From Bacteroidota bacterium (GTDB lineage Bacteria; Bacteroidota; Bacteroidia; Chitinophagales; Chitinophagaceae): DNA of 42,784 nt. A program made the translations under genes and the position numbers. The notes beneath the pieces were generated by a model. It was not told the origin of the DNA and ran no database searches. It worked only from the letters and a program-made list of their open reading frames with translations. Shown here in pieces: positions 40,472 through 42,784 of the stretch. Each line of letters begins with the position of its first letter. Positions within the stretch are counted from its first letter, which is position 1. The stretch spans positions 1 to 42,784 of the forward strand of contig JAEZEI010000040.1 of NCBI GenBank assembly GCA_023417815.1, in the 5' to 3' direction.

Positions 40472-40855
40472 TCAGTCCTCATAAAAATCCATAAGACTGC
40501 CGAAGTATTGCTCGTCCCAACCGGAGGAGATATCCTCGTATGCCTCGTCAGGGATATTGGTATGAACAAGTTCCACGGAGGTTCCGCTTTTGTGGGGATG
40601 TAATTTGATCGTTACAATTGATGGCTCTTCCTGTTCCCCAAAATACCATTGCTGAACGATCTTCTTACCTTTTTCAAATTCCAGATTCATTCCGCTGATG
40701 CTCCCTTCCCAAAGGGAGAATTCAGTGCCGGGTTCTTCGTTCATTTCGGCATCTTCACCTGACCACAGCTTTATGGTTGCCGCACGCGTAAGGGCAGCAT
40801 ATAATTCCTCCGGGTCGGCCTTAATGATATAATATTTCTTGTAAGTGGCTGGCAT
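40472..40855 (-). CDS. START-like/AHSA1 (SRPBCC) domain protein
   Basis: 127 aa. Order of elements: KKYYIIKADPEELYAALTRA, TIKLWSGEDAEMNEEPGTEF, SLWEGSISGMNLEFEKGKKI, VQQWYFGEQEEPSIVTIKL, SGTSVELVHTNIPDEAYEDI and GWDEQYFGSLMDFYE, which is the AHSA1 form of the hydrophobic-pocket START fold. Ligand unknown. Its stop codon abuts the stop of the FAH gene. Confidence 0.86.
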   Translation of the reverse strand: MPATYKKYYIIKADPEELYAALTRAATIKLWSGEDAEMNEEPGTEFSLWEGSISGMNLEFEKGKKIVQQWYFGEQEEPSIVTIKLHPHKSGTSVELVHTNIPDEAYEDISSGWDEQYFGSLMDFYED

Positions 40856-40897
40856 ACAGTAAAAGAGGGTTTAACAAAATATGGATGATGATTTTTG

Positions 40898-40905
40898 TAA
40901 TTTCG
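40898..40905 (+). promoter_or_regulatory. Candidate -7 box for the MORN-like gene
   Basis: TAATTTCG (one mismatch to TAnnTTTG), preceded directly by TTTTTG, lies 20 nt before the ATG at 40926. Confidence 0.35.
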
Positions 40906-40925
40906 AACGTTACAAATCTCCAGCC

Positions 40926-41579
40926 ATGAAGATACTATTTACAGGTGTTTTACTTATAGGGTTAATGACCTCTGCATCTGCCCAATTGAAAAATTACCAG
41001 CTTACCGTAGACGGGGATACCATCAACGGTCTTAACCAGAAAGGTCAAAAGCATGGCAAGTGGGTGATCCGCCAGGAAGAACTTCGTGGAGAACCGGGAT
41101 TTGAGGAAGAAGGAATTTTTAAGAATGGTTATAAAGATGGTTACTGGAGAAGGTATACACTTGATGGTGATCTCCTGGCAGTGGAGCATTATCGTTTGGG
41201 AGGAAAGGATGGGCTCCAGCAATATTTTTCCTTCCTTGGTGAAATGATCCGGGAGGAAATGTGGCGAGGCTATAATCCTGATCAGCCTTATGATACGATC
41301 CCTGTTTATGGAACGGAAAGCAACGAGGTGATAAATTTCAAAGTTGTGAAAGCTGAGCCCTATAGCGTAAAACATGGCCAGTGGAAATATTATGACCAGG
41401 GCGTTGTTGTGCGCACCGAGAATTGGGAAAGAAACAACCTGGTTGTACCCAAAACTGAAACAATTGCTTCAGCCCCGGAAAAGCCTAAGAAAGTAGAGAA
41501 AACCCCGGAAATGCTTGAATGGGAAAGGAAGAACCGTGGAAAGAAAGGTGCAGTTAGGGATGGAGCGACAGGGCTGTGA
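40926..41579 (+). CDS. Exported protein with MORN/YwqK-like repeats
   Basis: 217 aa. The signal peptide MKILFTGVLLIGLMTSASAQ supports the ATG at 40926 over one 45 bp upstream. The body contains repeat-like segments: GLNQKGQKHGKWVIRQEEL, GIFKNGYKDGYWRRYTLDGD, HYRLGGKDGLQQYFSFLGEM and a late VKHGQWKYYDQGVV, resembling MORN-type repeats. The tail is Lys/Glu/Pro-rich (KPKKVEKTPEMLEWERKNRG). Function unknown; envelope location likely. Confidence 0.75.
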   Translation: MKILFTGVLLIGLMTSASAQLKNYQLTVDGDTINGLNQKGQKHGKWVIRQEELRGEPGFEEEGIFKNGYKDGYWRRYTLDGDLLAVEHYRLGGKDGLQQYFSFLGEMIREEMWRGYNPDQPYDTIPVYGTESNEVINFKVVKAEPYSVKHGQWKYYDQGVVVRTENWERNNLVVPKTETIASAPEKPKKVEKTPEMLEWERKNRGKKGAVRDGATGL

Positions 41580-41650
41580 GTTGGAGGTTGGAAGTTTGAG
41601 GTTGGAAGTTTGAGGTTGGAGGATTGAGGTTGGGGGTTGGGGGTTGAGGG
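41578..41650. repeat. G-rich GTTGGAGGTTGGAAG simple repeat
   Basis: Irregular tandem GAGGTTGGA/GAAGTTT units run from the stop codon of the MORN-like gene to the rplI terminator, finishing in GGTTGGGGGTTGGGGGTTG. Same motif as 5298-5320. Four or more G-runs on the plus strand could form a quadruplex. Confidence 0.75.
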
Positions 41651-41656
41651 AGAGCA

Positions 41657-41690
41657 TAAAAAAAGCCACTCTCTTGCGAAAGTGGCTTCA
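41657..41690 (-). terminator. Rho-independent terminator of the rpsF-rpsR-rplI operon
   Basis: On the minus strand AAGCCACT (41681-41688) pairs with AGTGGCTT (41663-41670) around a 10-nt loop, followed by a T-run (plus-strand A-run at 41658-41664). It lies 22 bp after the rplI stop. Confidence 0.9.
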
Positions 41691-41709
41691 TTATCAATGA
41701 TTTACGGTA

Positions 41710-42156
41710 TTATTCTCCGATAACCTCAAAATCCAGTTCGGTTTCGTTGCCGTTACCAAAGTCGATTTTGGCCTTGTAGGTACCCAGTTCCTTGATCTCG
41801 TCGAGGATAGTTATCCTGCGGCGGTCGATCTCGTAACCTTTCTGTTCGCGGATAGCGCGGGCTATCTGTACAGAGGTAACACTACCGAAGATCTTTCCAC
41901 TGGTGCCGGTTTTGGCGCCAACAGTAAGAGCACCCTCTTTCAGAACAGCGATCACACTGTTCACTTCTGCAAGAAGCTTGGCTTCTTTCTTGGCCTGCTG
42001 CTTCATTTTTTCCTCGAGCTGCTTCATGTTTGAAGGGTTAGCTTCTACAGCCAGCTTTTTTGGAATAAGGAAGTTACGACCGTAACCATTCTTTACGGTT
42101 ACCAGTTCGTTAGCGCCACCAAGGTTATTTACATCCTGTATCAATATTACTTGCAT
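41710..42156 (-). CDS. rplI: 50S ribosomal protein L9
   Basis: 148 aa, full length. N-terminal rRNA-binding domain MQVILIQDVNNLGGANELVT, VKNGYGRNFLIPKKLAVEA; a long connecting helix (MKQLEEKMKQQAKKEAKLLA); C-terminal domain (GKIFGSVTSVQIARAIREQK). Last gene of the S6-S18-L9 operon, 9 bp after rpsR. Unusually for this window it has a strong Shine-Dalgarno sequence. Confidence 0.97.
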   Translation of the reverse strand: MQVILIQDVNNLGGANELVTVKNGYGRNFLIPKKLAVEANPSNMKQLEEKMKQQAKKEAKLLAEVNSVIAVLKEGALTVGAKTGTSGKIFGSVTSVQIARAIREQKGYEIDRRRITILDEIKELGTYKAKIDFGNGNETELDFEVIGE

Positions 42157-42161
42157 GGTGT

Positions 42162-42167
42162 CCTCCT
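42162..42167 (-). promoter_or_regulatory. Strong Shine-Dalgarno sequence of rplI
   Basis: AGGAGG on the minus strand with a 5-nt spacer (ACACC) before the rplI ATG. Nearly all other starts in the window lack such a site. Confidence 0.8.
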
Positions 42168-42432
42168 ATTTTAAAAGATCGGTTACATACGGCAATATTG
42201 CCATCTGACGAGCTTTCTTAACCGCAGTGCTCACCTTACGCTGGAACTTAAGAGAGTTACCAGTAATACGGCGAGGCAACAGTTTGCCCTGCTCATTCAG
42301 GAATTTTTTCAGGAAGTCGGCATCCTTATAATCGATATAACGGATACCCATTTTCTTAAAGCGGCAATATTTCTTTGGACGCTTATCCGCCTTAATCGCG
42401 GTCAGATACTTGATCTCGTTTGATTTTGCCAT
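42166..42432 (-). CDS. rpsR: 30S ribosomal protein S18
   Basis: 88 aa: KKYCRFKKMGIRYIDYKDAD and LLPRRITGNSLKFQRKVSTA, then VKKARQMAILPYV, the conserved S18 core. Binds 16S rRNA with S6. In the Bacteroidota ribosome structure from Flavobacterium johnsoniae S18, S6 and S21 form the pocket that hides the anti-Shine-Dalgarno tail. The start follows rpsF by 2 bp. Confidence 0.97.
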   Translation of the reverse strand: MAKSNEIKYLTAIKADKRPKKYCRFKKMGIRYIDYKDADFLKKFLNEQGKLLPRRITGNSLKFQRKVSTAVKKARQMAILPYVTDLLK

Positions 42433-42434
42433 GA

Positions 42435-42784
42435 TTATGCCTCCGCTTTTTCGGTTGTTCCTGATTGTACACCACTTCTCTTTTTGGCATTGTACTCAAC
42501 GGCGTATTTATCGAGTACAGTGAACATGTGACGCATAACGGATTCGTCACGCAAAAGTTGAATCTTCAACTTTTCATTGAAGCTGGTTGGCGCAGTATAT
42601 TCCATGATCCAATAAAGACCGGTGGTCTTCTTGGCTATGGGATACGCCAGTGATTTCAGTCCCCAGGGTTTTGTGCCCAATACTTCTCCTCCGGCTTCTG
42701 TAACCAGGGTCTCGTATTTTTTCTGAGCGGCTTTAAACTCCTCCTCAGACAGCACAGGGGTAAAAATCACCATCAATTCGTAGT
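42435..42784 (-). CDS. rpsF: 30S ribosomal protein S6, 5' end outside the window
   Basis: At least 116 codons are visible. The reading frame continues to the window edge upstream of the first ATG: residues YEL precede MVIFTPVLS, giving the usual S6 start (N)YELMVIFTPVL. The TTG at 42774-42776 is therefore an internal Leu codon and the true start lies beyond 42784. The core TKPWGLKSLAYPIAKKTTGL and YWIMEY and the Ala/Glu-rich tail are typical. First gene of the S6-S18-L9 operon. Confidence 0.95.
   Translation of the reverse strand, partial: YELMVIFTPVLSEEEFKAAQKKYETLVTEAGGEVLGTKPWGLKSLAYPIAKKTTGLYWIMEYTAPTSFNEKLKIQLLRDESVMRHMFTVLDKYAVEYNAKKRSGVQSGTTEKAEA
42440..42444 (-). promoter_or_regulatory. 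Shine-Dalgarno sequence of rpsR
   Basis: GGAGG on the minus strand, embedded in the last codons of rpsF, with an ideal 7-nt spacer (CATAATC) to the rpsR ATG. Confidence 0.7.

Noticed and set aside
42471..42776. rpsF starting at the TTG at 42776 or ATG at 42773
   Set aside because: The frame continues upstream with YEL, matching the conserved S6 start, so the gene is truncated by the window edge rather than starting here.

Overview
The window looks like a chromosomal segment of a Bacteroidota bacterium, probably Chitinophagales/Chitinophagaceae; the lower rank is inference. Signs are a PorP/SprF protein beside a secreted protein with a type IX secretion (T9SS) type-B sorting domain, a metalloprotease with a type-A-like sorting tail, recurrent TAnnTTTG promoter boxes close to start codons, almost no Shine-Dalgarno sequences, and a bacterial kynurenine pathway. 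No rRNA, tRNA or CRISPR array is visible. Both ends cut genes: a lipoprotein on the left and rpsF on the right.

Layout. 1-13.9 kb is mostly housekeeping: fmt, a DUF1343/NamZ-like protein, an FKBP isomerase, pepT, an SPFH protein, an ExbB/ExbD pair, prmC, a GxxExxY protein, ribD, a DMT permease, a YigZ protein, then PorP/SprF and a large T9SS substrate. 13.9-17.2 kb is an accessory block: an HTH regulator behind a cluster of TGTTAC/GTAACA half-sites, an AT-rich overlapping pair of a 3-TM protein and a minimal TIR-domain protein (a candidate defence module), and a 406-aa protein of unknown function. 17.4-25.4 kb carries a secreted unknown, an archaemetzincin-like lipoprotein, a YjbR protein, hbd-gcdH, a YciI-like protein, an SGNH hydrolase, pyrF and a reprolysin-like protease. 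25.4-33.9 kb is a kynurenine catabolic cluster interrupted by a transposase/REP island. 33.9-42.8 kb is again housekeeping: mrp, aroK, ftsK, pth, an FAH protein and the rpsF-rpsR-rplI operon.

How the genes fit together. kmo, kynU, the 3-hydroxyanthranilate dioxygenase, ACMSD, the aminomuconate semialdehyde dehydrogenase and a RidA-type deaminase would take kynurenine to the 2-aminomuconate/oxalocrotonate level. gcdH and hbd, about 5 kb away, fit the later glutaryl-CoA to acetoacetyl-CoA steps. Tryptophan dioxygenase and formamidase are not in the window.

Two repeat systems stand out. (1) A family of six clear intergenic elements plus one degenerate copy has ends GTTCCCGCAGAT/ATCTGCGGGAAC and a CGCAGAT-rich interior. 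The ends extend about 30 bp and at four sites finish in an outward TAnnTTTG-type promoter box in front of prmC, ribD, mmcQ and pyrF; at other sites they abut or supply stop codons. One copy encloses the GxxExxY gene, which suggests an autonomous parent with MITE-like derivatives. (2) A REP-associated-tyrosine-transposase-like gene is flanked by arrays of small hairpins in opposite orientations: 20 hairpins with compensatory stem changes, in 53-bp tandem units on one side and 103-bp composite units on the other. This island sits inside the kynurenine cluster.
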